Of a stretch of DNA of 64,000 bases, positions 23,563-35,900 are shown in pieces (within the stretch, counting starts at the first letter, position 1; each line of letters begins with the position of its first letter). The DNA comes from Gamsiella multidivaricata (Eukaryota; Mortierellomycota; Mortierellomycetes; Mortierellales; Mortierellaceae): positions 39,921 through 103,920 of the forward strand of contig NW_026251811.1 in NCBI RefSeq assembly GCF_025024155.1, given 5' to 3'. The translations under genes and the position numbers were made by a program. The notes beneath the pieces were generated by a model. The model had not been told where the DNA came from and did no database searches. It saw only the letters and a list, made by a program, of their open reading frames with translations.

Positions 23563-23706
23563 TTCTTTTGACATCACAGATCCGCGTTCTTTTTTCATTT
23601 CTGCTTTCTGTACAAAATTGTAACTCTACGCAGGTCCACTGCAGCCTGTTTCTTACCAGCACATTGTATATACCCCACATAATGTATGCTCCTCGCGCAG
23701 AACTAT

Positions 23707-23712
23707 AATAAA
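23707..23712 (+). terminator. AATAAA polyadenylation signal candidate
   Basis: The hexamer lies 145 bp after the stop of the tetraspan gene, inside the short convergent spacer with DCC1. It is the best-placed canonical signal there. The cleavage site is not visible. Confidence 0.4.
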
Positions 23713-23825
23713 GCGCTCATGAATGTGGCATACACCTCACATGGTCGAAGGTCAAGATATCGCGTATAAAAGTACAAGTGCATCCGAGGATTTGATGTCG
23801 ATATCGATATCGATCACTCGCTTTA

Positions 23826-25716
23826 TTACTTGATGACACGGCTGCTGTAAATGACTCCTCCTCCAGCCTGCTTCACGCTCCTGGCATGTTTCAACAAGAG
23901 AATATCCAGTTTCTTCTCATCTAGGACAAGATCACGCAGGAACGGGCGAATTTCCTGAGCCTCCCATTTATTTTTGATCTCAAAGAGCGCCGTGAACCGT
24001 GCAGCTGGATCGACGGGTAGATGCGATCTGGACAGATGTCGGATGTATCTGTACGTTTGCTTCCGGTCCGGAGCACGATCTGTCTCAACAATGCACTCGC
24101 CCTAAAAAAAAAATTCCCCACAAATAAGGTCATCGTGGTTAGTTGATAGGAATCGATCTGACAAGATATTCCTTAAGTGAAAATATCAACCTACAGCGAG
24201 GTAAGCAAGGTCTGTCTGAAAGTGTCCATGCAGGGATTTCTCCCATGTGTATACAAAATCCTCGAGTTTCCACCGGTTCCCCTAAAAAGCACAGTCGACA
24301 AGCTGGATTAGTGCAAGAGCGCGGATCAAGACGCTGCATTTCTACAAGACAGTATCGAGCTCAAATTCATATACCCTTTCAATTGTGGACAGGAGATGGA
24401 CACCCATAAAGGTGCACAGTTTTTCGGCCGATAGGTGATAATATCCTGCATAGAAAGCGAGCAAGTTAAACGAGAGACCATAGCCAGATATCAGTCGCAA
24501 TCGCGTCTAGCACAGCAGACAGCAAGTAACAATGCTAATCAATCCCCTCCCTCTGAGCTATACAGGCAACATAAACGCACCCGGTTCTGTGGTTTCCTTA
24601 TCATCTGAAAAGCTCTGCAGGCAGTGTTCTACCATCCAGGTTTCGATTCCAGATTCCCGCTCAGGCGCCTCCTCTTCGATCATCGTGCAAAGCATGCTTC
24701 CGTCAATCGCATTTGCAGACATTTCGAGTACATTCATCGTCATCAATATCTCCTGAAGGATGTCATACATGAACTGCCGCTTGAAGAGCCTCCAGTGACC
24801 TGCGCGTTGTTGAGAAAACATAAAAAATACGTTGGTATTAATACGTTTTACCTGTAGCGACTTCAGCAATTTGCTTCAGTGTTCAGTGCAAGATAGAGGC
24901 ATACCTTCAATCAAACAAGCATGTCGCTCCTTGAGCCATTGAAGGATCTCCTGATCACTTGCCTGAACGATGGATTGAAGATGAGCCCAAGTATTCAACT
25001 GTCCCTGTGAAGAATATAACATTTGAATATGTTAACCTCGTTCTCTTGAACACATCCAATTGCTTAAAATTCTCAAGCTGCTCATGCTCGTACCTTCACC
25101 TTAGCTTCCTGTGCCCATCCCTCAAACTGATATTGCCCAAGCAGATCAGTAAGTCGGTCCAGCCGTGGTGAGATCGGGATCAGATCGAGGATGCTGTCCA
25201 GGATGTCAAGAACAACCTGCTTCTGGTATGGGGATTCGTCCGATTCATTGTCGTGGATCTGATAAGGATTCATGTCTGCATTCATGTCCATTTCCATATC
25301 GGCGTCCATGTCGTACTCGTTCCTGCGCCGTTTGATAACTGGCGCGATAGGCATAAGCATGTTGGACGTATGAGCACGCTGGAGGCTGAATGTCTGTGTA
25401 GGAGTACAGAGCACTGCCGTATCCTTATCCTGACCACGCACTTGAAAACTAAGCAATAACAACCGATGGTTGAAAGAAGCATAAATACAGCAATTTCGCG
25501 CTCCTGAGTACCTCATCATCATTAAAACTGTCCCCTTGTCCTGTTGGACTGGGCTGCGTTGTACCTCAAAGGGCCGTCTTGACCATTGCTGTTGATGTAA
25601 TTCTCAAGAGACTTTGGTATTTCCAGCAACTTGTAGGAGGACTGAACAAAGTCGTGGGCAAAGATGACATTGGTCGTTGTTGCGTTGCGAGGAGCCTGTG
25701 TTGATGGATTTGCCAT
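23826..25716 (-). CDS. DCC1: Sister chromatid cohesion protein DCC1 (Ctf18-RFC subunit)
   Basis: Seven exons (25716-25565, 25448-25094, 25004-24905, 24799-24581, 24445-24375, 24281-24195, 24101-23826) give 419 aa, against about 390 in human. Introns are 89-135 nt. Diagnostic blocks are YKLLEIPKSLENYI, AVLCTPTQTFSLQRAHTSN, EILQWLKERHACLIEGHWRLF, LSAEKLCTFMGVHLL and RWKLEDFVYTWEKSL. The C-terminal tandem winged-helix region (KWEAQEIRPFLRDLVL) is also present. DCC1 joins CTF8 and CTF18 in an alternative clamp loader that loads PCNA and supports cohesion and checkpoint signalling. An acidic, Met/Asp-rich insertion lies at about residues 85-115. AATAAA overlaps the stop codon. All phases agree and the family fit is good end to end. 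Confidence 0.9.
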
Positions 25717-25920
25717 GGGTTTGTGTGTGCGATGAAGGCGACTGAGCGCTCCTGTTTAGTGTTGCCACGAAAATGAAAAAACAAAAAAGTCTATTTGAAT
25801 CGTCACATCGGCAATAAGGCAAGTTTATTGAGATCGCATGGGCCTCAGCCATATACAGCTATTTACAACCATTTATAGACAGCAATTGTAGTATCGTGTC
25901 GTGTCATACTCTGCCGTCAA

Positions 25921-26769
25921 CTACTTTTTAACGGCTCTTGCGAGATCCTCCAGGCCTTCAAGACGCTTGTAGCGACTGTCCTCAATCACAGCTATTGGTG
26001 CATGCATTGAATTAAGAAACAAAAGAGGATGTGGTCAATTGGCTGTGTGAATTGTACGGGTTCCACACGAAGGAAAAGACCGACTTGGATTCTCACCAAG
26101 CTGAGCATCCGATGAGAACTCTGCGGACCATTCGACAAACGTAGTATTGTTTGCAGTGACCTTTCGAAGGGTAATCGTGTGCAACGCAGACATGAAGTCG
26201 ACGGGTGGTTGTGCTTCGATGAAATCAAAGCTCACAAAGTGGCCGAGGTCTACAGGATTATTGTATGCGAATTAGCACAGCTGTTTTCGATTCTTTTTTT
26301 CTGCGCTTTGTAGTGTATAGGATTGAGCTTCATGACAGGTTGCCCCTCGTTATATTACCAGACAGTTCCACAATCTTGACCTCCTGAACAGCGCCATCGT
26401 TGAAGGAGATCTTTCTGGTGCTTCCGACTAATGAAATAGAGTGAATGGTTACTCATAGGCAATGGCAGAGGCATGCATCTCATTGTGAAAAGGACCAGGC
26501 AGCGTTCTGTGGGGACTGTTATAGATTGCGCATACCTTCACCGGCACCGCCGTTGACCTCGACATGCTTGACAGCTTTCCAGAAACCAAGATCAACTGAG
26601 CGAACATGGGTCCACACCGTCTCTACGGGCGCCTTTGTACGTTGACGAGTACATGGAGAAAATGATGTTGGTGAGGGTTTTAAACGATGGTAGCCATGAA
26701 GCCCCCCCAACAGAACAACTTTCTGCTCACCTCGATGATGCGCGATTCGACAACTCTGGTGACGGACAT
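25921..26769 (-). CDS. Small SRPBCC/START-like (polyketide cyclase-type) protein
   Basis: Five short exons (26769-26731, 26632-26536, 26427-26359, 26249-26097, 25991-25921) give 142 aa. The first exon is only 39 nt. The fold order matches Bet v1/SRPBCC proteins: a first strand (VTRVVESRIIEAPVETVWTH), a helix with a Trp (DLGFWKAVKHVEV), a core strand set (GSTRKISF, VQEVKIVEL, VSFDFIEA, TFVEWSAEF) and a long C-terminal helix (YKRLEGLEDLARAVKK). Such proteins form a hydrophobic cavity that binds lipids, sterols or polyketides, and some are cyclases. The ligand is unknown. It lies 204 bp upstream of DCC1 on the same strand and is divergent from ETF-QO. Joins are all in phase. Confidence 0.8.
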
Positions 26770-27363
26770 GGTTCGATGTAGTGAGAAGAAAAGATAAAGA
26801 GCGAGAAGATTGTTCAGTAAAGTCGTGGGATAGTGGGCAGAGACAAAAGAGAAAGCGTGGGAGCGAGTGCAGACCGGGGTCTGCGAATGTGGAGGGCCAG
26901 TGCTGCAAAGTCAGGTGCATCCTTCTGCAACTAAGCGAATGAGGACACCATGACGAAGAACGCGTGTGTCCCGCCTACGGACGGGCGGAGATCTTCAAAA
27001 ATAAGGTTTCTGCTGCAATAGGGAGATGCATCACATGCCAGCGGATATGTGCAATTAGAGGGGAAAACACACTCGGATGCCGATCTAATTGAAAATGCAG
27101 CACGTACGATGCCCCCGCTTCTCGGTGTTTTCTGTGGCTCGCAGCCCATTTCTCTTTGTCATATTCAAGAGCTTGATTTCACCTCTCCCTGTTCCTGTCC
27201 CCGGACTTCTTATTCCTTTTCGTCTTTCTCCGCTTCCTCCTCTTCCCCCTTCTTCTTCTTTTCTTTCCTTCCTCATCCACACCTACCTCCTCATTCCTCA
27301 TTCCTTCGTCTTTTAATCCCCTTCTCTCAGCTTAACTCAGGATCAGGATCAGGATCGTTCATC
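26770..27363. other. Divergent promoter region, SRPBCC gene and ETF-QO
   Basis: This 0.6-kb spacer separates two divergent starts. The side next to ETF-QO is a long CT/TC-rich stretch (about 27170-27330), typical of fungal leaders. An upstream in-frame ATG at 27049 would add a run of Ser/Phe/Pro without targeting character and is not favoured. Confidence 0.5.
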
Positions 27364-29784
27364 ATGTCGTCGCTCGCGCAACTGGGCAGATCTTCTCGTG
27401 CCCTGAACTCAACCCTCTCGCTCTCCGCCGTCTCTGCTGCCAGGGTCAACGCCACCACTGCTCCTAGACGTACCCTACTCACCGTTGCATCTGCCCTGGG
27501 ACGTCGCCAGGGTGCCTCGGTCGCCCAAAGGACCACTCTCAGACACACCCGCACTCAGCAAACTGCCCTCCGCGCTTTCTCCCAGTCCCTCCCAAGCTTG
27601 AATGCTTCCGAGGTCGAGGATGAGTCTGAGGATCCTACCAAGGCAGAGCGCTTTGCGGACGAAACCGACGTCGTCATTGTCGGTGGTGGCCCTGCTGGTC
27701 TCAGCGCCGCCATCAAGTTGAAGCAGCTTGCCAATGCCGATGGACGCGAGCTCCGCGTTGTCTTGGTGGAGAAGGGTGCTGAAATCGGTAAGTGATTGGT
27801 CTTGTACATATCCATGGATCCGATATAGACATCTGATCTGCACGCAAATATTATCCTCGAGATAGTATTGGAGCCTCGATATTAATATGATATACTCTTC
27901 TTCTAATCATGTACGCACAGGTGCCCACACACTCTCTGGTGCCGTTCTGGAACCTCGCGCATTGAATGAGTTGATTCCCGACTGGAAGGAGAAGGGTGTA
28001 AGTTCCATGGTCCCCTGCTATAGTCCCCTATGCTCCATTCGGAAATATTGATCTTTCGGAGCGTGTCATGTAATGATACTCATTGCTCTGATTTTCTCTT
28101 GTGATGTCCAAATCTGTCTTTAGGCTCCATTGAACCAGCCAGCACTCAGTGACCAAATGAAGCTGTTCACCAAGAACTACACCATCCCCTTGCCTCATCC
28201 TCCTCAGATGAACAACAAGGGCAACTACATTGTGTCCCTGAGTAACTATGTTAAATGGCTCGGCGAACAGGCCGAGGAAGCCGGCGTTGAGGTCTTTCCA
28301 GGATTCTCTGCCAGTGAGGTAAACCTTCAACTCTTTTTTTTGATTTTTTTCCCACGCATGATTTGTGTGAGAAAAAATCTATGCTCCGGAATGAGTAGTT
28401 GACCGATCGTCTTGTATTCGCTTACTTGTCACCTGCAGGTTCTCTACAATGAAGACGGCAGCGTTAAGGGAATCGCTACAAACGATGTTGGATTGGATAA
28501 GGATTTCAAACCAAAGGAGGGCTTTGAACGAGGCATGGAGTTTCATGCCAAGGTCACCCTATTTGCCGAGGGATGTCACGGCTCCTTGACCAAGAAGCTC
28601 TTCCGTCAGTTCAACCTCCGCGATGAGTGCGACCCTCAGACATATGGTATCGGTATCAAGGAAGTCTGGAAGATTGATCCCAGCAAGTCCAAGCCCGGTA
28701 CGGTTGTGCACGGATTGGGTTGGCCCATCGACAACTCGACGTACGGTGGTTCGTTCATCTACCATATGGGCGATGACATGCTCAGCTTAGGGCTCGTCAT
28801 TGGCCTCGATTACGAGAACCCCTACCTTCATCCCTACAAGGAGTTCCAGCGCTTCAAGCACCATCCCTACGTCAAGGATATTTTGGAGGGCGGAGAGTGC
28901 CTCTCCTATGGTGCCCGTGCCATTAACGAGGGTGGACTTCAGTCGATCCCCAAATTGTACTTCCCCGGCGGCGCCCTGATCGGATGCACCGCTGGTTTCT
29001 TGAACCTGGTCAAGATTAAGGGAACGCACACCGCCATGAAGTCGGGCATGTTAGCTGCCGAGTCAGCCTATGCTGCAATCACAGCCGAAGATTATTCGGA
29101 AGAGAAACCCATTGTCCTGGCTGATTTCGAACAGAAGATCAAGGATAGTTGGGTCTGGAAGGAGTTGACCGAGGTACGCAACTGCAGACCTAGCTTCCAT
29201 TCACCTCTTGGAAATCTTGGAGGCGTCCTCTACTCGGGTATCGACACAATTCTTCTCAAGGGCAGGACACCATGGACTTTCCACAACACCACCCCCGATC
29301 ATGAGCGTCTCAAGGTGGCCAAGAACTCCAAGAAGATCGAATATCCCAAGCCCGATGGGGTTATCTCGTTCGATTTGCTGACCTCAGTTTCCAGGACAGG
29401 CACCAACCACGCAGAGAATCAGCCTGTGCATTTGCGCCTTAAGAACAAGGACATCCCTGTGGAGCGCAACCTGAAGGTCTTTGATGGCCCGGAAGGACGC
29501 TTCTGCCCCGCCGGCGTGTATGAGTTTGTGCCAGATGAGAGCGGCCCTGAAGGCACTAAGAGACTCCAGATCAATTCTCAGAACTGCATCCACTGCAAGA
29601 CATGCGATATCAAGGATCCCAGCCAGAACATTGACTGGACAGTACCAGAGGTAAGCGGGACACTTTCGTGTATAGGGACAAGTTTATTGTGGCTTTCTTT
29701 CTTTGTGATTCCAAACTGACAAAATGCGTTCTTCCTATTTTTGAACCATAGGGTGGCGGCGGACCCCAGTACTCTTTCACGTAA
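27364..29784 (+). CDS. Electron transfer flavoprotein-ubiquinone oxidoreductase (ETF-QO)
   Basis: Five exons (27364-27787, 27921-27997, 28124-28318, 28439-29650, 29752-29784) give 646 aa, close to the human enzyme. Residues 1 to about 75 form an Arg/Ser/Ala-rich mitochondrial presequence. The FAD-binding GGGPAG (107-112) follows VVIVG. Ubiquinone-binding and membrane-surface segments ([22 protein letters not shown] region) are present. The [4Fe-4S] ligands are Cys588, Cys615, Cys618 and Cys621 (NCIHCKTC). The enzyme sits on the inner mitochondrial membrane and passes electrons from fatty-acid and amino-acid dehydrogenases, via ETF, to ubiquinone. The last exon codes only 10 residues. All four introns are GT-AG and in phase. 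Yeast calls the orthologue CIR2; animals call it ETFDH. Confidence 0.96.
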
Positions 29785-29974
29785 ACAGTTGCCTTGACGG
29801 CAATTAACTCTCATCTGTTATCATCACTCTAGAACGCACACCCACTTTAGTCTACTCTACTCTTTCTTATTAAATGGTTTAAACAAACGCTTCATGGTCC
29901 ATTGCGCAACGCCATATATGTAAAAAAAAAGTGTGAAGTGAAGTAAAATATATTTTGTCTATACATGAGTGCGT

Positions 29975-31226
29975 CTATTTGTTTTCGATCTGGCGCCTAA
30001 CCTCCTCAGCAAAGTCTGGTGTCTCCGCCTTGACCATGCCCTCACCCCTCTCCCACCGCAAGGCATCCACGACCTTGATCCTTAAGCCCTCATCCTTGGC
30101 GACCTTGGCGATCACCTGCTCGACCTTTCCTCCTCCAAAGATAAAAGGCTGACGCATCAATACTCTCTCGTCCAGCCAGGCATCAACCTCCTCTGGGGGT
30201 GCATGTCCACCGTTCGAGATCTCTAAGGGGATCTTGCAGTCTTCCTGATGAATAGTAATCGAAGGTGAGGCGATCAAGTGGCGGGTCAATTGTCTGGACA
30301 GGGTAGTGACAGCCTCCGAAGGAACGACCTTCTTGGATCCTCCCTGCTTCGAAACCAGGGTCAAGACAGAGAGTGCGCCCATCTTTCCAGTGTAAGGGTG
30401 CTTGTCGCCTCCGTGGGTTGCTCCTCCAGTCAGGACGAGGCCGCGCTGGTTCTCCGGAATGTTAATGACAGCACAGCGACGCAGGGAGATGTTTTCGCCC
30501 AGCTTGGCGACCATTTTGGTGATAGACTCTTGGACAGTGGCGAATTCCTGTGGTGCTGCTGATGTTGCTGGCGCGTCTGATCCTGCAGCGGCGGGGGTGG
30601 GGTCGGGGAGGATGGGAGCCTGCAATAGGTCGGCGATTGAGACTTCCTGGGCGAGACCCTTCTGATCGGCAGCTAGTCCAGCGGAGGATGGGTCGACAAC
30701 CAGAAGGGCAGTTGAGGCGATCTGGCTGACGAGGCTCTTGAAGAGGTCGTTTCTCGAGACAAAGTCGGTTTCGCAGTTGACCTGAAGAGAGGATTGAGGA
30801 AGTATTGGCGAATCGATCAGCAACAAACGAAAGAGAAAAAAAAAACAACCTCCCCCCCTTGTTTATAATTACCTCGACAATGGCTCCACGGTTGCCATGC
30901 TCAGCGACTTCGCCCACGACAACACCGACGAGACCCTCCATGGCCTGTCGATCCTTGAGTTTTTCGGCCTTCTTAATACCGGCCTTGGCCTCGTCCTCAC
31001 GGACCCATTCGAGAGCCTTTTCGAAATCGTTGTTGGTCTGGACAAGAGCCTCCTTGGCCTTCATCATGGAGACACCCTCGATCGCCTTACGAATCTCGGC
31101 GATCAGCTTGATGTTAGGCTTGACTGCAGGTGTGGACGCAGAAGAGGCATGACGAAGGATGAGATGGTGCGAAACAGGGACAGCCTTGAATGCGCTGGCA
31201 GTTGGGCGCAGCAGTGAGCGGAGCAT
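29975..31226 (-). CDS. Mitochondrial translation elongation factor Ts
   Basis: Exons 31226-30873 and 30781-29975 with a 91-nt intron give 386 aa. A presequence of about 30 residues (MLRSLLRPTASAFKAVPVSH) is followed by the UBA-like EF-Ts N-domain (IAEIRKAIEGVSMMKAKEAL) and the signature with CETDFVSRND at 121-130. A dimerisation-type core with an Ala/Pro-rich insertion (DPTPAAAGSDAP) comes next, then a C-terminal module (FIFGGGKVEQVIAKVAKDEG). EF-Ts recharges mitochondrial EF-Tu by nucleotide exchange. True mitochondrial EF-Ts is missing in Saccharomyces but kept in many other fungi. Convergent with ETF-QO (190 bp apart) and divergent from the thioesterase gene. Confidence 0.92.
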
Positions 31227-31665
31227 GGTGGCAAACGAAGGTAATGGGGAGCGGAAGGAGGAAGGGTCAAGGGTGCCTTGTTGAGTTATGTTCCCACAGT
31301 CCGCGTGGGGCAAACAGGTTGACAGCACACGCTTCGGAGGATCTAGCCTGTGGCTTGTGGAAAGGGAGCCTTTGCAAAAAACAATAATGGAATTATTCAA
31401 TAGAGTCAGGGCAAAACTTCAATGTTTCATGGCTTGTGTAATACACAGACATTTCTGCAACGGTACCTGAATATCTCAGGCAGCGCGATCGGCATCAAAC
31501 GGCACTGGCTATTCTGTCCGTAAGCTGCAGCAATGACATAGGACATAAGATTCCTCTCTTGCCCAGTCGGCCCGAGATAACGAATACCGAATCTTTCTAT
31601 ATACTCTATCCGCCTCTCATCTCCTCTCTCCTCTTCATCGCCACCATTTACGGCCGGACTAGGAA
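31227..31665. other. Divergent promoter region, EF-Ts and thioesterase genes
   Basis: This 0.44-kb spacer separates two divergent genes for mitochondrial-type proteins and probably acts as a shared promoter. No TATA element stands out. CT-rich sequence lies just before the thioesterase ATG. Confidence 0.5.
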
Positions 31666-32929
31666 ATGCTTCATCGGCGTGCCATCAACATCAGCTTGCA
31701 GCGGATGCTGTCCCAATCCGCTGCCGCACCTTCTCATGGAGCAGCTAGCCAGGCTTGGCTGTGCCCTCAACGGTACAGAGGGAGGATCAGATACGGCCTT
31801 TGCTCTACCAGCTACAGCACTCATTCCTCTTCCTCCCCCTCGACTTCTTCAACACCCCCATTCGACACATCAAAGGCTCGCTCGCAGCAATCGGGCGGGC
31901 AATTAGGTATCTGGGTCCGGAGGATATCCCTCATGTCCGCCTCGGCTGCTGCTGGCGCCTTTGCATACTCAAAACTGGACCCCGCAAGTATGGGTGGGTT
32001 CCAAGGCATGCCTGTTGGCAAGATCCAGCCGACGATCTTGGGCACAGAGGAGCCGGACGAACCCTATCCCTCGAATGGACAGCCGACCAAGGAGAAAGTC
32101 GAGGAGATCAAGCAGTCTGTTTCGTTAGAGAAGCAGATGCAGAGGCTGGAACTTGTGCATCAATACAAGGAATTGGTCAAGAAGGGCGATTGGAAAGAGG
32201 CTGATGCTTACTGGTATCTGACTAAAGTGACAGAGCCCCATCACCTGACAGCGGGAGCGCTCCGGGGCGAAAACATGTTGAGCGTGAACCCACTCAAGTT
32301 TGAGAGGAAGGACAAGAAGGCGATCGTGCTGTTCATGCACCTGGGACGAAGTCTTTGCGGTCATGATCGGATCATTCATGGTGGACTCCTGGCCACTTTG
32401 TTAGGTATGGAGAGGCATCGCATCACATCGTGATTTATTGTGGATCGAGGGCTTGGCTCTAAACTTTTTTTTGTTTTTTGCTTTTACTGACATGATGGTT
32501 ATCATTTCTTCTCTGTGCATGCGTCCTTACGTTCTTCAGATGAAGCGACTGGTATGGTAGTAAGTACACTTTCCATCCTTACGTCTCATTCGCTCTAATT
32601 GTCAGTTGCATCGATTTGCTCACTATTGCTTTGCCGCTGACATTTTTTTTCCCGATCTACTGTACAATCTTTAGGCCTTACCTAATCTGCCGTTCCATAT
32701 CGGCTTCACCGCGAACTTGAACATCAACTATCGCAAGCCCGTCAAGGCCGACCAGTTTGTGATGGTGAAGGCAGAATTCGAAAAGTCCGAAGGTCGGAAA
32801 GGATACACCGTGGCCAGTATTTACGATCTACATGGCAACATCTTGGTCGAGTGCACGGCGCTTTTCGTCTCTCCCAAAAACCCTGTGATGATGGTCGCCA
32901 GCTATGTGAAGAACTCGCTTGGTTTTTAG
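31666..32929 (+). CDS. Hotdog-fold (4HBT) thioesterase, probably mitochondrial
   Basis: Exons 31666-32404, 32540-32559 and 32675-32929 give 337 aa. The middle exon is only 20 nt (DEATGMV region) but is needed to keep frame. The N-terminus is Arg/Ser-rich and acid-poor (mitochondrial type), with a short hydrophobic stretch near residue 90. A helical linker with KEKVEEIKQSVSLEKQMQ leads to the hotdog domain. In it HGG at 238-240, the central helix LLATLLDEATGMV and the strand HIGFTANLNINYRKPVKADQ match 4HBT/PaaI thioesterases, where the HGG loop and the acidic residue (Asp247/Glu248) act on acyl-CoA. Similar proteins of unknown substrate occur in fungal mitochondria. The substrate cannot be read from sequence. 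Confidence 0.85.
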
Positions 32930-35900
32930 AGAGAGAAAGTCGAGATTCTTGTAGCTTGATTATATTAGACGTAATACTTAGAACTACACAGACAAATAGA
33001 AATTAGATCCCCCCCCCCTCCTCCCCCAAAAAAAGCGGCCTTTGGCTGACATGATAGACTACATCCCTGATTTTGCATATGTCTCGTCTTCAGCCTACGC
33101 GTGTTGGTCTTTGTGATATGTATAGGTGAGAGGATGCTCTGTCGAACGTGGGTACCTCTTGGTCAAAGGAACGTTATTTTTTCAGGCGCTGCATCCAATC
33201 GGCGAAAATTGCTGCTAGTGCTTCTTTAGACATCATACGCCGTTTTGTGTCGTTGCCAACCTTGATGTGGACAAATGGGCAAAAGCTTCTAAATCAAGTA
33301 ATGTTCGCTTCTGTTCTCCCTTTTGATCGAGAATAACCTTGGAAAAACGTTCCGGTAGACTAGAGTCGGGCATGTCAGGCGACCCACGTTGGAGCAATAA
33401 GGCGATTTACAATGGAAAAAATTCAAGTGAGGATCAGGCGCCAGGCGCGATGACGGCGGTTGCATGCCAAAACTTGTCAAGCGAGCCAGAAAAGGACAGG
33501 TGCTTCGACTGTTCGCCATCTGGTACCGGTCCATGGGTTGGGGTACATCTTCGTTTCCAAAAAAGTCGTTCATGAGGATGTATGGACTGGGGATATACTC
33601 CTCTACGTTGGCCGCTTTGTCAGGGAACGGAAGGCGATCCGCTCTGCACTCATCATTGGTACTTAATTTTTCTGGACAAGCTTTTCGTTATTTCTGTAGA
33701 CATTTAATGCAGGGCATGCACCTTCTTTCTATTTACACCATTTTCTGTAAGCTTTGTTTCTCCCTCTCTCCCCCACACGCACATATACTACACTATCTCT
33801 CTCTTTTTAAACAGGCAAAAATGCCTCAATAAAGTACAATCCATATGCATTTCCATGGATTTAAATCGTACTTCCTGTACGAATTTAGTCCGCTTATGCA
33901 GAACTAGCAATGAAATGAGCAGCAGCGTTAGCATTAACGTCGGCAGCAACAGCTGCAGCAGTATTAGCAAACAACAAAGGTACCATTTTATGTTCATGCA
34001 GCTTACGCGAACCTGTAGGCCAGGAGGGAGGTAAGATTTCTTTGTGTCCAGGTCCCAAGTACTCATGTGTGTGCTGCAGAATGATTGGGCCACAATACAT
34101 TTCACAGGAAGACATGAAGAATTGGGGGAAAAGTCATGCTCGATGGTTGTACAGAATAAATTCATTGCTTTGCTGCTTTCCCTGGTTTGTTTCGTGCACG
34201 CACACAGCAACAGCCGTTGAGATGACGCCAGCAGGCTAAAATGCACTGTCGATGTAAACAAAACCGCACGACGCACGCAACATCAGGTATTCATGAACAC
34301 ATGGATATTCTAGTAGAAACAACACCTTAATCTAGACAAAGCACTGTCGCCCAAGAAGCAGCAGGATGATGGACTATTTACATATGCGAAATATAATATA
34401 CTAATGTATTTTACTGCGTTTGCGCACATGGAGGACTCCATTTTTGAACTTTCTATTGTTATAGTTTCTGCATCTTCGGGGTACCAAATAAAAAACAGTA
34501 AAAAAATCTCCTTCGAGATAGTCGATCGTTGGGGGGAGGGCCTGGGATCAGCAAAAAAAAAAGACCAGGGAAAGGCGTAGCGAATGATGCGTGGGCCGTA
34601 TTACTTGATTCGACTTCGCAGACAGCTTCGAGAGTAAGGCAGGGATAAGGTATGTATTATAGGAAGTGAAGAGTGATTTTATGCGTGAATGTGCAAATCC
34701 CAACAATACTACGTCCGTCGCTCATTCGAGAGAGTCGATCGATAATGATTCTGGTAAATCGAAACGACATAACGTGCTTATCGGTCGTAAATTGCCCACG
34801 CAGAGGCCATATGACTATAGAACAATGCAAATGGCATCCAATCGATGGCGAGCGAAATGACACTTTTTTTTATTTCTTCAAGGGACAAGATGGATCAATC
34901 AAAGACAAAAGGATCATCTTGAAAGCGGGTGCCATTTTTCTTTTTTTTTCTTGCTCCGATGAAGACCCTATTGGCGTGTCAGCGCAAATCGTGATCACGA
35001 CAATTCGGCGACGAAAGACGGCCAAAACGATTGTGGGAAAGTAAAAAAAGCACAGATGGGGTTGAGCGAAAAAAAGAAGATTTAAAATCCAGATCGAGTA
35101 CAAAGATAATATCTAGGAACCTTCGATGACGATTATTCATGAATAGGGCTGATCTATTGCAACTCCACTCCAATAGGTTATCCTCCGCTGCTGTTCAGTA
35201 GCGCATCACTCCTCAGAGAGGAGAAGAGAAGCACTGCATTCGGCTGCAATTGTCTCGCGGTCTTTGGGGCGGTGTTCGAGACCAAGCCTGAAATAATTAG
35301 CCGACGATGGATTGCAGCTATACGTAGATAAATAAGGAAGTGAACCGATTCTTCCATCCGCCTGCTGCTGAGTGGATGAGCGGTGTATGGACATAAATGC
35401 AGAGCAGGAAAATGTCTACACATGAAAGTGGAGACGAGGATTCGTCTCTTAATCACTTCTTGGTCCTACAATTGGAGAGAGTATTGTAGGTGGCCGAGTT
35501 CTCTCCATACGAGCGCGTTTCTTTCTGTGTGTCCCCCCGTCTGGTTTTTGCCTGTGCTGATTGCGTTTATGCAAACAGAGTTTTTTGTGTTTATTTGTCG
35601 TTGGATCACTTTCCCATGAGCAGCGCACCGTGCGAAAGTACAGGAAAGTATGCTGCAACGTTTGTTGTCAATTGCGTCTTACATATAGACTGCGTCCATC
35701 AGCAGTTACCATGTTCTGAGTACGTCCTTCTCCTTGGACATGGAAAGGGGGGAGATGTGGTGACGAAGGATGTGCACAAATTTGCACCATGGCGGCGAAA
35801 CATCGTGAGAAACCACTATAATATCTTGCGGCTCACCGGTTGCATGGGGCATAACAGCAAAGTACTCTATACACATAATTATTGTGTCCCTCTCCTATCC

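Noticed and set aside
27049..27363. Upstream in-frame ATG extension of ETF-QO
   Set aside because: The added 105 residues are CT-tract-coded Ser/Phe/Pro sequence; the ATG at 27364 opens a proper mitochondrial presequence.
33788..34276. Minus-strand open frame of 162 codons
   Set aside because: The sequence is Leu/Ser/Cys-rich and random-like, with no recognisable domain or supporting context.
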